Shown: positions 8,547 to 16,938 of the stretch, piece after piece
How positions within the stretch are numbered: position 1 is the stretch's first letter
How the letters are laid out: each line of letters opens with the position of its first letter
Source: a virus
Length of the DNA stretch: 51,151 bases
Direction: 5' to 3' (one strand)
IMG/VR virus record: IMGVR_UViG_3300043446_003475
Span: 1-51,151 of that record
Position numbers and translations under genes: made by a program
Notes under the pieces: generated by a model
Seen by the model: only the letters and a program-made list of their open reading frames with translations
What the model was told of the DNA's origin: nothing
The model's database searches: none

Positions 8547-9023
8547 TTAGTAGATAGATCTTTCTTCTCTATATACTGCTGAGTTTCTTTCATGTTCCCA
8601 AACCTCTACCTGAGTGACCCAACAACGACCATACGTGATTTCTTGAATATGTTCTTGAGCTCTCTTGAAGCACCACTCTGCGGTTTTTTCAATACCAACT
8701 CCGTCCATAATTCTCAAATCACAACCACCTTCATCATGTAATTGTTTAAAAGAAGGCAACAAGGGATCGTCTTTAGCAATACAAAGAGTATGATCAAATT
8801 GATTCTTTAAAATCTTTTCTAACTCTTTTAAACTGCCAAAGTCTACTACCCAATTACGTTCATCTAATTCCTTAGCTTCAAACCAAAATTTGGCTTTAAG
8901 CTGGTAACCATGAATAAATCGACAATGAGAAAAAGAAGCTGTCCATTGTCGAAATGCACAGCTACCTAACTCTATCATCTTGGTAGATTGAAATGTTGTA
9001 ATATTACTCTTCATCGTCGTCAT
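8547..9023 (-). CDS. queD: 6-carboxytetrahydropterin synthase (QueD)
   Basis: Converts dihydroneopterin triphosphate to 6-carboxy-5,6,7,8-tetrahydropterin, step two of preQ0 synthesis. Seen are the zinc and catalytic cluster His33-Cys34-x3-His38-Gly-Tyr, Val-Val-Asp-Phe-Gly (59-63), Phe-Asp-His (76-78) and a C-terminal Glu/His pair in Val-Trp-Glu-His-Glu. The His-Gly-Tyr in place of His-Gly-His is, as I remember, usual in one QueD subgroup. The frame opens at 9023, overlapping uvsX by 20 bases; ATG codons at 9014 or 8978 are alternative starts, and the last would leave a 25-base gap and fit the family start better. A terminator follows. Confidence 0.88.
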   Translation of the reverse strand: MTTMKSNITTFQSTKMIELGSCAFRQWTASFSHCRFIHGYQLKAKFWFEAKELDERNWVVDFGSLKELEKILKNQFDHTLCIAKDDPLLPSFKQLHDEGGCDLRIMDGVGIEKTAEWCFKRAQEHIQEITYGRCWVTQVEVWEHERNSAVYREERSIY

Positions 9024-10137
9024 CTTCTTCAGGTTCTTTAGCTGCTGGAGAATTTTCTTTTTTGTATTGCAGCTCTGTTTGAAGTTTAATTTCTAATTGT
9101 GGTAGAATTTTATTCCAAACTTCTTCGTCTTGTCTCCAGCTTTTATAATAGCCCAATTTAGTACCGTCAGCAAGAGCAAACGTAGCTCCACTTTGAATTA
9201 CTACTCCATAACCAACAGCCATATCAAGTAAGCCAGAATATTTTGCTAAACCCGATTTAAAGTTGAGATACATTTCAGTTTCCATGTATGGAGGTACTAC
9301 TCGATTTTTTGTAGTTAAAGCTCGAAGAGTAACTCCATTAATGTCTTTAGACAAAGGAGTTGTATCTTCTACTGCATCTCTACTACCAGTGTTACCGCCT
9401 GAGGTCTTTTCATTCTTTACTGCCATCTGTACTAAAACAGAAGACATATAAAGGGGGCCAGAACCTCCAGATTGTTGTTTAACCAAACTTGGAAACATAG
9501 CAGCCGGGTTATCATATACGTGATTGGAGAACAGAATAGGAACATCAGCTTTTGCAGCTTTATGAGTCAAAACTCGAAGCATACTCTTGAGCCCTTTGGC
9601 TCTAGATCCCATATCAGCAGCTTCTTTGCCTTGAGCCACATCATTCATTTCTTTTGTAGAAACTAAATTACCTAAAGAATCAATAGAAATAATAAATTGA
9701 CTTTTAAGCTTTTTTTCTATAACAGAATCTAAGAATTGGCTGATTTGATTACGACATTGTTCTACAGTTTCTACTGGACAATACTTTACTTTAGTAGTAT
9801 CCATACCCATGTTGGTAGCGCCTCGATCATCAACTGCATTTTCTGTATCAAAGATAACAACATAACGCCCTTCTTTTTGAGCATTAGCTAAAATTCTGTT
9901 AATGATATAAGTCTTACCACAGGAAGTAGGACCACTGAATCCAGTAATCCTACCACTTGGAATGCCTTTGTGCAAAGAACCACTAATGATGGCGTTAAGA
10001 GCCATACAACCAGTGTCTATAAAAGAACTAATGTTAGACAGAGCACTTTCATTTAAAAAGGTGGCATCTGGATTTAGATCTTCTAAAACTTTAAAAGCAG
10101 CTAAAACATCTGCTGGATGATTTTTTTTAGAAGCCAT
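9004..10137 (-). CDS. uvsX: UvsX recombinase (RecA-like)
   Basis: Forms the strand-exchange filament for recombination-dependent replication. The 377-aa protein has a Walker A motif at residues 69-76 (Gly-Pro-Thr-Ser-Cys-Gly-Lys-Thr), a Walker B region near residue 150 (Phe-Ile-Ile-Ser-Ile-Asp-Ser) and an acidic C-terminal tail (Glu-Glu-Asp-Asp-Asp-Asp-Glu-Glu) like those that regulate RecA/UvsX. T4 UvsX is 391 aa. The mediator UvsY and the helicase UvsW are also in the window. It starts six bases after the upstream 136-aa gene and is followed by queD. Confidence 0.92.
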   Translation of the reverse strand: MASKKNHPADVLAAFKVLEDLNPDATFLNESALSNISSFIDTGCMALNAIISGSLHKGIPSGRITGFSGPTSCGKTYIINRILANAQKEGRYVVIFDTENAVDDRGATNMGMDTTKVKYCPVETVEQCRNQISQFLDSVIEKKLKSQFIISIDSLGNLVSTKEMNDVAQGKEAADMGSRAKGLKSMLRVLTHKAAKADVPILFSNHVYDNPAAMFPSLVKQQSGGSGPLYMSSVLVQMAVKNEKTSGGNTGSRDAVEDTTPLSKDINGVTLRALTTKNRVVPPYMETEMYLNFKSGLAKYSGLLDMAVGYGVVIQSGATFALADGTKLGYYKSWRQDEEVWNKILPQLEIKLQTELQYKKENSPAAKEPEEDDDDEE

Positions 10138-10142
10138 TAATT

Positions 10143-10553
10143 TTATTCTTCAAAAAGGTTTACAACTTTACTACCGTCTTGGCTAGGAGTTGCTTGATCA
10201 CCTTGAACAGTACCAGCTGGAACAAAAACATTATTTTTGTTAAAAAGCTGAGCATACTGCCCTGCTAGACGAAAATCAATAGCTTCAATAGAGGTTAGAG
10301 TGATCAAAGATCTGCTGTATTCAAAAACAACATCTTCTGCTTTGTCGCCTAAAAATTCTCGAAAAAACAAAGGAAACAACTGAACAGACATTCTGCCTCC
10401 TTCAGCTGCAGCTACGTTAAGAACTACTGGATTTTTAACTTTATAGACAGAAGAAGATTCTTGATCTGCCAATGGTTCACCTAGAATAGTACGACCAATG
10501 GCGTCTAGAAAAACTACTAAGTTGGGTTTAGGATTTGTTGTTGTGTTACTCAT
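10143..10553 (-). CDS. Conserved phage protein of unknown function (136 aa)
   Basis: A 136-aa protein with an N-terminal Leu-Asp-Ala-Ile-Gly-Arg-Thr-Ile motif (16-23), a Pro-Val-Val-Leu-Asn-Val-Ala segment, and a disordered acidic C-terminus. I associate this type with a gene found near uvsX in T4-like marine phages, but I know of no function. It lies immediately upstream of uvsX in the same transcription unit and has its own candidate promoter element five bases before its start. Confidence 0.6.
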   Translation of the reverse strand: MSNTTTNPKPNLVVFLDAIGRTILGEPLADQESSSVYKVKNPVVLNVAAAEGGRMSVQLFPLFFREFLGDKAEDVVFEYSRSLITLTSIEAIDFRLAGQYAQLFNKNNVFVPAGTVQGDQATPSQDGSKVVNLFEE

Positions 10554-10558
10554 ATGTA

Positions 10559-10570
10559 TATATTAGGTTA
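10559..10570 (-). promoter_or_regulatory. Candidate promoter element upstream of the uvsX operon
   Basis: The minus strand reads TAACCTAATATA, an exact copy of the 12-mer before gp32 (5205-5216), five bases before the start codon at 10553. If TAATATA is a -10 box, the transcript would have almost no leader. Confidence 0.3.
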
Positions 10571-10579
10571 AATTTAAGA

Positions 10580-11311
10580 TTAATCAATATTCTTTTCAGT
10601 TGATTCTAAAGTTTGAGGTTCTTTGGAAGGCTCTTCTTGATCCGGCAACGGAGTAGATTGCCAACCCAAAGCTTCGCTAATTGAAGGAAAAATTTCTATA
10701 AAACTTTGTTTAATATTATCTGCTATTAGACGATGTTCTAGTTGAGTGTCTTCTTTGCATCTAATACTCAGATAATGAATCCATGATCTCACTGAACCAG
10801 TCATGTAGATTGTTGTTTCAGCGCACAGAGGTAAAACTTTACGAGCACTTTCTCGAGCTGCTCCCCTTTCTATAAGGGTTTTATAAAGTTCCATGCTGCT
10901 TGTAATGTGATTTGTAATCAATTTGACTTCTTCTTCAGACAAATCTAACAATTCTACACTAGATTGACGATTTTTATCAGCTTGTTTTCGAATGTTAAAC
11001 GGTTCTAAAGAGACTACTTCACTGTATCGTTGGCTAAATTCTTGAAAAGAAAAGCTTCGATGCCTGATAATTTGGGCAGATATGTCCCTACTGGTGACTA
11101 TTTCGGCTGTCATAGACACTTGTTCAAAGATAGACCAGTGCTCGTGCTCAATACAATACTTCAACAACTTAGAAGAAGTGGCAGTGTTGAGTTGATTGGT
11201 AGGATTAGAGACTCGAGCACAATATACAATAAACTCTTCTGGATCCAAGAAACGAGTGTTGTCTCGGGTTCTAATTAAAGGTTGGGTGAGGGCTATGATT
11301 TGTGTTTTCAT
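10580..11311 (-). CDS. thyX: Flavin-dependent thymidylate synthase (ThyX)
   Basis: Makes dTMP from dUMP using FAD, NADPH and methylene-tetrahydrofolate, supplying thymidine for phage DNA. The ThyX signature is at residues 83-96 (Arg-His-Arg-Ser-Phe-Ser-Phe-Gln-Glu-Phe-Ser-Gln-Arg-Tyr); it has Gln90 where the usual motif has Asn. A C-terminal Arg-Ser-Trp region fits the dUMP-binding half. Length 243 aa is normal. It starts directly beside the stop of the DpdA-like gene. I see no dCTP- or dUTP-modifying genes, so the predicted DNA modification is on guanine. Confidence 0.92.
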   Translation of the reverse strand: MKTQIIALTQPLIRTRDNTRFLDPEEFIVYCARVSNPTNQLNTATSSKLLKYCIEHEHWSIFEQVSMTAEIVTSRDISAQIIRHRSFSFQEFSQRYSEVVSLEPFNIRKQADKNRQSSVELLDLSEEEVKLITNHITSSMELYKTLIERGAARESARKVLPLCAETTIYMTGSVRSWIHYLSIRCKEDTQLEHRLIADNIKQSFIEIFPSISEALGWQSTPLPDQEEPSKEPQTLESTEKNID

Positions 11312-12223
11312 TTATACAGCTAATTTTTTGAACTCTTCTATGTTAAATTTGATCTTTTCCCACTGATCTTCCGACACATTTTCATAAAAAACATCTACCA
11401 TTTTACTGTGTAGTTTGCTCCACATGTATTTGTAGTCACCGTAGGAAGCTCCATAATACCCTGTCATAACTGGGTGGGAAGTGTCTATACTTTCTATAAA
11501 AAAGTATTTAAGTTTGTCGTAATCACCAAATTCAATAGGTATTCCACACCCCAAAAGATGATGTGGTTTCTCAGTATTGATCAAATTATTCTTCATTAAA
11601 TGGTTAATAAGAGCCATTCGCCCCTCAGCTTGAGCTGCTGGTTTAGCATATTTTTTGATAAAATTCAAAGTTACTGTTTCTACTGCCCTGAAAGCTAGTG
11701 AATGTACATCTGCTACTTTACAAAATTCTTCTAAAATCCAAGGTAAATGCAGCAATTTCTTGTAAGTGTCTGAAAATAACTCCCAATAAAGGTCATAACC
11801 AAAGCTAATTGCAATTTTATCAGCAAAGGATGACATAAAAACATAGCATTCTTCCATTTCTTCCAAGGTTTTGCCTTGAACTACTCCAATTTTCTTGCCT
11901 TTTAGCTTGTCTAAATCAAAAGAATACTTAAAATTTGAGAAAGCTTTAGTATTTGCTTCGCAATCTTGCCATACATCTGGTACAATATACTCATCTGGTT
12001 GGATTTCTAACAGCCAATCATAGTATTTTTGTGCATCAAATGCTTTACCCAACTCAAAAAGGCTGCAGTCCATCATTATCTTTCTGCCTTTTTGCTTAGC
12101 ATCTTTAAAAAATTTAAGATATTCTGGACTTTCTTCCAAGAGATGAACTAAACAATAGTCATAATCAGTAATTTCTTGGACTTTGTCCATGATACATAGT
12201 GGTGCTTCGTGTGCTATTAACAT
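11312..12223 (-). CDS. dpdA: DpdA-like DNA 7-deazaguanine transglycosylase (TGT family)
   Basis: Predicted to exchange guanine in phage DNA for preQ0, as DpdA does. The 303-aa protein looks like a TIM barrel with TGT-style features: Met-Met-Asp-Cys-Ser-Leu-Phe-Glu around Asp52, Ile-Val-Pro-Asp at 80-83 (candidate catalytic Asp83), Val-Val-Gln-Gly-Lys-Thr (114-119), a His-His-Leu-Leu-Gly-Cys-Gly motif (221-227), and Ser-Ile-Asp-Thr-Ser-His-Pro around Asp247, which corresponds to the second catalytic Asp of tRNA-guanine transglycosylases. The Cys3-His zinc site of bacterial TGT is not obvious, which fits phage DpdA forms. The full preQ0 pathway in the window supports the role. A tRNA-directed activity cannot be excluded by eye. 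Confidence 0.75.
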   Translation of the reverse strand: MLIAHEAPLCIMDKVQEITDYDYCLVHLLEESPEYLKFFKDAKQKGRKIMMDCSLFELGKAFDAQKYYDWLLEIQPDEYIVPDVWQDCEANTKAFSNFKYSFDLDKLKGKKIGVVQGKTLEEMEECYVFMSSFADKIAISFGYDLYWELFSDTYKKLLHLPWILEEFCKVADVHSLAFRAVETVTLNFIKKYAKPAAQAEGRMALINHLMKNNLINTEKPHHLLGCGIPIEFGDYDKLKYFFIESIDTSHPVMTGYYGASYGDYKYMWSKLHSKMVDVFYENVSEDQWEKIKFNIEEFKKLAV

Positions 12224-12242
12224 AATTTAAGAAATATTATAC

Positions 12243-14816
12243 TCAGACCCCAAATAAATCAAACAAATCTGTCTGAACTTCTTTACCAACCTGTGGTGTG
12301 CGCCATCCGATGCAGTCGTAAAACCTCTCCAGAGGGGGTTGAACTGTCTTATCAAACATGGTTTGGTAATCTGCTGCAACAATTTCTTTTAATTCTGGTG
12401 GATAGGTGTCTATAAATGCCATGCTCTTATATGCAAATGGGTTTTTAGATGCATAAAAGTACTTGATCTTGATTCCACTTGTGATGGTTTCGTATTTGTT
12501 GTCAAGTTTATACTTTTTAAGCAGATTATTATAATGAATAGCACTCTTCCCGTGCAGAGTTGCTCCCTTACCTATTCTTCCATACTCATCTACCTTTGAT
12601 TCTTGCTTCTCGTAATCTGAAATTTTGCTTCTCAAAGAGATTTCTTCAATAGGCATATTACAAAATTCTTCATAAGCCTGTCTAAAATGAGAGTCTGCCT
12701 TCTTTTTATCTTGAGACAACATAGCCAATTCAATAACTTTCTTGATTAAAGACTTGACTGGTACTGAAATAGATGATCTGGCAACCTCTACACCGACATA
12801 TTTAAAAGGTTTTTTGGGTTTTTTGCCTTCTTGATCTATGACATGTAGGATGTATCTCTTCTTACCTTGTAAAGAAGCCACATCACATATAGTTTCTCGC
12901 TTGAAAACAAAGCGAGCATCTATTGATTTCAATTCTTTCTTAGCCCATTCTACAATTTCTCTATTTAAATATACGTCAATTTCTTTAATGATCTGATGTG
13001 CCCCCGAGGTAATCTCATTATTTTCCAATAGCTGCATGTTTTGATGCCTCAAAATTGGTTCTATAGAGAAGTATGCACTGTCTGTATCACCATATTTGTA
13101 TATATCAGCCTTTTCACATTGAACTCCTTTACCCAAGGCATACTGATAAACCAATTCTGACGCTTGTTTTGCTACTGCCTGACCCGTTAGTGTAATGCTA
13201 GCCGAATGATCAATGTCAAATAGTGGAGAATATTTCTGAGCAAATACTCCATATATAGAGTTGAGTACCAATTTAATAACATTTTGCTGAGTGTCTAGAT
13301 TTAATATCTCTGCTTCTATAATTTTTTTCTCATTTTCATCTGTTACCTTTGAAGAAATGTCTATCAACTCAGATATTTTTGATTTAATCTGAACTCGCTC
13401 ATTGTAAACTCTATCAATAAGGTTGGGTACTACGCCTTTAAACTTTTGAGTATACAAAACATTATACTTTGACACTGATAATTTTTCTTTTTCTACTAGC
13501 TTGGAAAATTTATCTGCGGTAAGTGTGACTGTTTTGTTGTTGGACAAGCGGATTGTGTATTCTTCTTCTGTATTTTCTAGGATTTTGCCTATCTTAGTCT
13601 CTGGTGATATGTTTAAAGTAATGATTGTGTTTGGGTATAGACTGTTTGCATCGTAGCTTACTACTGAATTACACAATTTCTTTTCTGGTTCATGAACATA
13701 ACCACCAACATACTCGTCTCTTAGACCATCATTTTTAAACGTAGGTATCCTGTAACCTTGTAATATGGCCTGATGTGCTACTGCACCAGTGATCATAGAC
13801 ACTTTACCTAAAGATTGCTCAAATGGAATAAAGCCTTTGTAAGACAAAGCTCTAATAAGTTTAAGATATTTGAGTGTATTTTCTAATTTTACCAAGAGTC
13901 TAACATCTTGAATGTTATAATCTACAAACAAGTCCCAGTCTTCATCAGCTACTGTAGATAAATTCCATCCTTGAAGATCTGTTTTGCCTTCACCCAATTC
14001 ATACTCTGCAATAAAATTTAGAGAATAAGACTCTCTATCACCGCGTGCAAATGTAGCATACACTTCCATGTAGTCGATATTTGAAACACCACGAATATAC
14101 CAGCGATTGATCATCTTACCAAACTTGTTCATTGCGACGTTTTCTCTGTAATAGATTGCTCTCACTGGAGAAAGCCTTGATCTTTCTTCTTCTCCCAACA
14201 ATTTATTAAGCCTATTCATCAAATAAGGAATATCAAACCCTTCTGTATTCCAACCAACAATCATATCTGGTGGGTCTGACTCCCAAAAACTTAAAAAAGA
14301 TCCTAGCAATTCTGTTTCTCTTTTACAATGAAAGTAAACTACGTCTTTATTTTTATTGTTGTAAGGTTTTAGACCCCATGTGTAGTATTTTTCTGACAAA
14401 GAATCATAAACTGTAATCAGGTTAATAGTATCTTTAGCCTGAGCCGGGTCTGGAAACTCTCCTGGGCTATATGTTTCAATATCCCAAAAGAATATTTTTA
14501 AAGGATTAGCTACTGCCTCTGGTTTTTGAATATCATCTTTAAATGAAGACAATAAAAATTCTTGCTCACAACTTAAATTGTGAAACAATCTTTTTATTGG
14601 AGTTTCATTTACAAATTTATTTCTCTCAAATTGATTTTTAAATTTAATTTTTTTGAGAGGAGTATTAAAAATACTCAAAGCATCTGTGCCGTGAACAGAT
14701 TCTACAAAAAGATAAGGCTCATAGCTAGACTCTAGCTTAATTCTTCTGCCAGCTTCATCCCAAGTCCATAAATGTATACATTGTTTAGCAGAATCATAAA
14801 AGACATTTCGATACAT
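12243..14816 (-). CDS. 43: DNA polymerase, family B (T4 gp43-like)
   Basis: Replicative polymerase with 3'-5' proofreading. The 857-aa protein has the exonuclease I motif Trp-Asp112-Ile-Glu114-Thr, an exonuclease II region Gly-Trp-Asn-Thr-Glu-Gly-Phe-Asp (188-195), motif A Asp389-x2-Ser-Leu-Tyr-Pro (389-395), motif B with Asn-Ser-Ile-Tyr-Gly (519-523) and motif C Tyr-Gly-Asp-Thr-Asp-Ser (575-580). All catalytic acids are present and the gene is uninterrupted by introns or homing genes. The C-terminus ends with Gln-Thr-Asp-Leu-Phe-Asp-Leu-Phe, a likely clamp-binding peptide. It starts two bases after a glycosyltransferase-like gene. Confidence 0.96.
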   Translation of the reverse strand: MYRNVFYDSAKQCIHLWTWDEAGRRIKLESSYEPYLFVESVHGTDALSIFNTPLKKIKFKNQFERNKFVNETPIKRLFHNLSCEQEFLLSSFKDDIQKPEAVANPLKIFFWDIETYSPGEFPDPAQAKDTINLITVYDSLSEKYYTWGLKPYNNKNKDVVYFHCKRETELLGSFLSFWESDPPDMIVGWNTEGFDIPYLMNRLNKLLGEEERSRLSPVRAIYYRENVAMNKFGKMINRWYIRGVSNIDYMEVYATFARGDRESYSLNFIAEYELGEGKTDLQGWNLSTVADEDWDLFVDYNIQDVRLLVKLENTLKYLKLIRALSYKGFIPFEQSLGKVSMITGAVAHQAILQGYRIPTFKNDGLRDEYVGGYVHEPEKKLCNSVVSYDANSLYPNTIITLNISPETKIGKILENTEEEYTIRLSNNKTVTLTADKFSKLVEKEKLSVSKYNVLYTQKFKGVVPNLIDRVYNERVQIKSKISELIDISSKVTDENEKKIIEAEILNLDTQQNVIKLVLNSIYGVFAQKYSPLFDIDHSASITLTGQAVAKQASELVYQYALGKGVQCEKADIYKYGDTDSAYFSIEPILRHQNMQLLENNEITSGAHQIIKEIDVYLNREIVEWAKKELKSIDARFVFKRETICDVASLQGKKRYILHVIDQEGKKPKKPFKYVGVEVARSSISVPVKSLIKKVIELAMLSQDKKKADSHFRQAYEEFCNMPIEEISLRSKISDYEKQESKVDEYGRIGKGATLHGKSAIHYNNLLKKYKLDNKYETITSGIKIKYFYASKNPFAYKSMAFIDTYPPELKEIVAADYQTMFDKTVQPPLERFYDCIGWRTPQVGKEVQTDLFDLFGV

Positions 14817-14818
14817 GC

Positions 14819-16141
14819 CTATATTTTCTGGTCTAAATTAAGGGAAATCAAGCCCGGACTTTTTAAATTTCGTTCTTTAGATCCCCATTTAGTAAAATAC
14901 ACTGCTTCGTACTCATTTAAATGATCTTCTAACCACAAGCCGTTTGTGAATTTATGAATATTGTCTGAATACTTCATATAGGTATCTATATCTGAAGTAA
15001 TATGTTCTAGTTGAGCAATGAGTTCTGATCCGTTACCAAATTTTAAATCAGCTCCCTCATATGTGCAGAGATCTTGGAAGGTTCCTGGATAGCCAAAAGC
15101 TCCAGCCTCTACCATTTTAATATTGCTTTTAGATTTGTTAAATACATTGTCTTGCAAAGGAGCATATACCGCATTGCAATTTGAGTCGTATACAGATTGC
15201 GGAAGGTCGTATAGTGGAGACCAGTCTATATATTCCATTTCTCCGTTATCAATAAATGGTTTAATTTCTAACGGATAGGTACCTTTCCAAATAAATTTAA
15301 ATTTTTTTCTAGCTGCAATAATTTCTTTTACAACATGAGCAAAATCATCTTTTAAATTTGTTTTATTTGCAACATCAATATGTGTTCCTGATCCAGCATA
15401 TAAAATGCGCGGCTTCTTTTTATACTTTTCAAAGTTGTCTATTAGACGTTGACGGTTATAAAAACGTCCTAACCAATATTTTGGCGGATAATTTGGAATA
15501 ATAGTGACTCTTTTGTTACCAGTCTTTTCTTGGTAGTATTGTTTCATGTACGGACAAGTAACTGTAATCTCATCCATTAAAGACATAATTTCTAAAATAG
15601 TTTTTTCAGTTTCTTCTGATGCAAAAGACTCCTTACATCTATTGTAGTCTGGAATATCATTACGGAATACAATGTCATCTATTTCATAAATTAATTGATA
15701 CCCCAAAGAATCTTTGTGTTTATGTAATTCTTTGATAAACATTGCTTGTACCGGGGTAGCTTGGCGTTGCATGCGTATGCTTTTAAGGTTTTGATAAAAC
15801 CTTAAATCTAAAACCATACTAGTTAATCCAGAAATACAACCTTTTTGATAGGAATTTACAGCAGTCTCTGGCCAGACCATACGCCAAAATCCACAACCAC
15901 CATAATCAGCGTAATAATTTAAAGCTCGCGGTAAAGATGTTTCTTGCATTTCAACTGGTGGAGGTGCTGGTGCTTTAACCACTGTTGAAGCAATATAAGA
16001 ATAGGTTGGTCTGCCTAATGTGGGGGCTCCAACTGGAGGATGAGGTATAGTTGCTTGAACTGGTTTATATTCATAAACTACCTTGTTGTTTAAATCTATT
16101 GTAGAATTAGATTCAGATTTTGATTTAAGTTTTAGAGCCAT
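14819..16141 (-). CDS. GT-B fold glycosyltransferase-like protein
   Basis: The 440-aa protein has a Pro-rich, probably disordered N-terminus (about 1-70) followed by a region like family 4 glycosyltransferases: Tyr-Glu-Ile-Asp-Asp near 146-150, Ile-Pro-Asn-Tyr-Pro near 216-220, an Ile-Leu-Tyr-Ala-Gly-Ser-Gly nucleotide-sugar-binding loop near 243-249, and Lys-Ser-Lys-Ser-Asn-Ile-Lys-Met-Val-Glu-Ala-Gly-Ala-Phe-Gly near 340-355, the donor-binding Glu region of GT4 enzymes. Donor and acceptor are unknown. It lies between gp43 and queE, away from the glycosyltransferase cassette, so DNA, virion protein or host glycan could be the acceptor. Confidence 0.7.
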   Translation of the reverse strand: MALKLKSKSESNSTIDLNNKVVYEYKPVQATIPHPPVGAPTLGRPTYSYIASTVVKAPAPPPVEMQETSLPRALNYYADYGGCGFWRMVWPETAVNSYQKGCISGLTSMVLDLRFYQNLKSIRMQRQATPVQAMFIKELHKHKDSLGYQLIYEIDDIVFRNDIPDYNRCKESFASEETEKTILEIMSLMDEITVTCPYMKQYYQEKTGNKRVTIIPNYPPKYWLGRFYNRQRLIDNFEKYKKKPRILYAGSGTHIDVANKTNLKDDFAHVVKEIIAARKKFKFIWKGTYPLEIKPFIDNGEMEYIDWSPLYDLPQSVYDSNCNAVYAPLQDNVFNKSKSNIKMVEAGAFGYPGTFQDLCTYEGADLKFGNGSELIAQLEHITSDIDTYMKYSDNIHKFTNGLWLEDHLNEYEAVYFTKWGSKERNLKSPGLISLNLDQKI

Positions 16142-16176
16142 TTGATTAATAAATACAAAAATAAATTTAAAAGCAA

Positions 16177-16929
16177 TTATACCTTTAATGCTTTATCCCA
16201 AACCATTAAATGCAAACGAGGAGACATTTTAAATCCATATAACTTACACAACTCTGCCACTGCTTCTGCATTTGCTACATGTTCTGCTCTTGAACCCGCC
16301 ATCACCATTAACCATATGCGATGTTTGGGTATTCTAATACCTTCATTGTTGATATATTCTACAAACAATTCTTGAACTTCTTCTTCTCCTCTAACTACAA
16401 ATTTAAAACAAGAGTTTTGAGCTACGTGCCATTTTAATACATAAGGAATATAGCGTCTTTCTTTAGGATCTCCATTGCTAGACATCTTGGGTGATACAGT
16501 AAATGTAGCTTGATACTTTTTAACCCATTTTTCATCTGGCATAATAGTTCCGTTGGTTTCAAAATCTATACGTGGAATAAAACCATATCTTTTATCAAAT
16601 TCTTCTACAAATTTAAGAAGAGGTGCTTGTCTTAACATGGGTTCTCCGCCTGTAATCTTCCAGATGTCTCCTCTTTTAAGTTTAAGATGTAATTCATTTT
16701 CTTCATAAAACTTAAACATTTCGTCAAATGTATATTTGTTTTTCTTAGACCATGAAATATAAGAATCACATCCCCATGGAGAGTCTGGAGAAGCCCAACC
16801 TTTACAGGTTAAATTACAACCAAACAAGCGCATAAATACACTTGGATGGCCAATATACTCTCCCTCTCCCTCTACTGTATGAAATCCCGGACCATCATCA
16901 CTTATTAATAGATAATTTTCTTCTGACAT
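16177..16929 (-). CDS. queE: 7-carboxy-7-deazaguanine synthase (QueE), radical SAM
   Basis: Radical SAM enzyme that converts 6-carboxytetrahydropterin to 7-carboxy-7-deazaguanine, step three of preQ0 synthesis. The N-terminus has the QueE layout Gly-Pro-Gly-Phe-His-Thr-Val-Glu-Gly-Glu-Gly followed by Phe-Met-Arg-Leu-Phe-Gly-Cys38. The cluster cysteines are Cys38-x3-Cys42-x11-Cys54, an expanded spacing compared with the common CX3CX2C. Ile-Thr-Gly-Gly-Glu-Pro (about 92-97) is the SAM-binding motif, and Phe-Glu-Thr-Asn-Gly-Thr follows. Length 250 aa. Its neighbours are gp46 (9 bases away) and a glycosyltransferase, not other que genes. Confidence 0.9.
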   Translation of the reverse strand: MSEENYLLISDDGPGFHTVEGEGEYIGHPSVFMRLFGCNLTCKGWASPDSPWGCDSYISWSKKNKYTFDEMFKFYEENELHLKLKRGDIWKITGGEPMLRQAPLLKFVEEFDKRYGFIPRIDFETNGTIMPDEKWVKKYQATFTVSPKMSSNGDPKERRYIPYVLKWHVAQNSCFKFVVRGEEEVQELFVEYINNEGIRIPKHRIWLMVMAGSRAEHVANAEAVAELCKLYGFKMSPRLHLMVWDKALKV

Positions 16930-16938
16930 AAAAACATT

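Noticed and set aside
15782-15806. An 11-bp perfect inverted repeat with a three-base loop
   Set aside because: It lies inside the glycosyltransferase coding sequence, lacks a T-tract and a GC-rich stem, and is explained by codon content.
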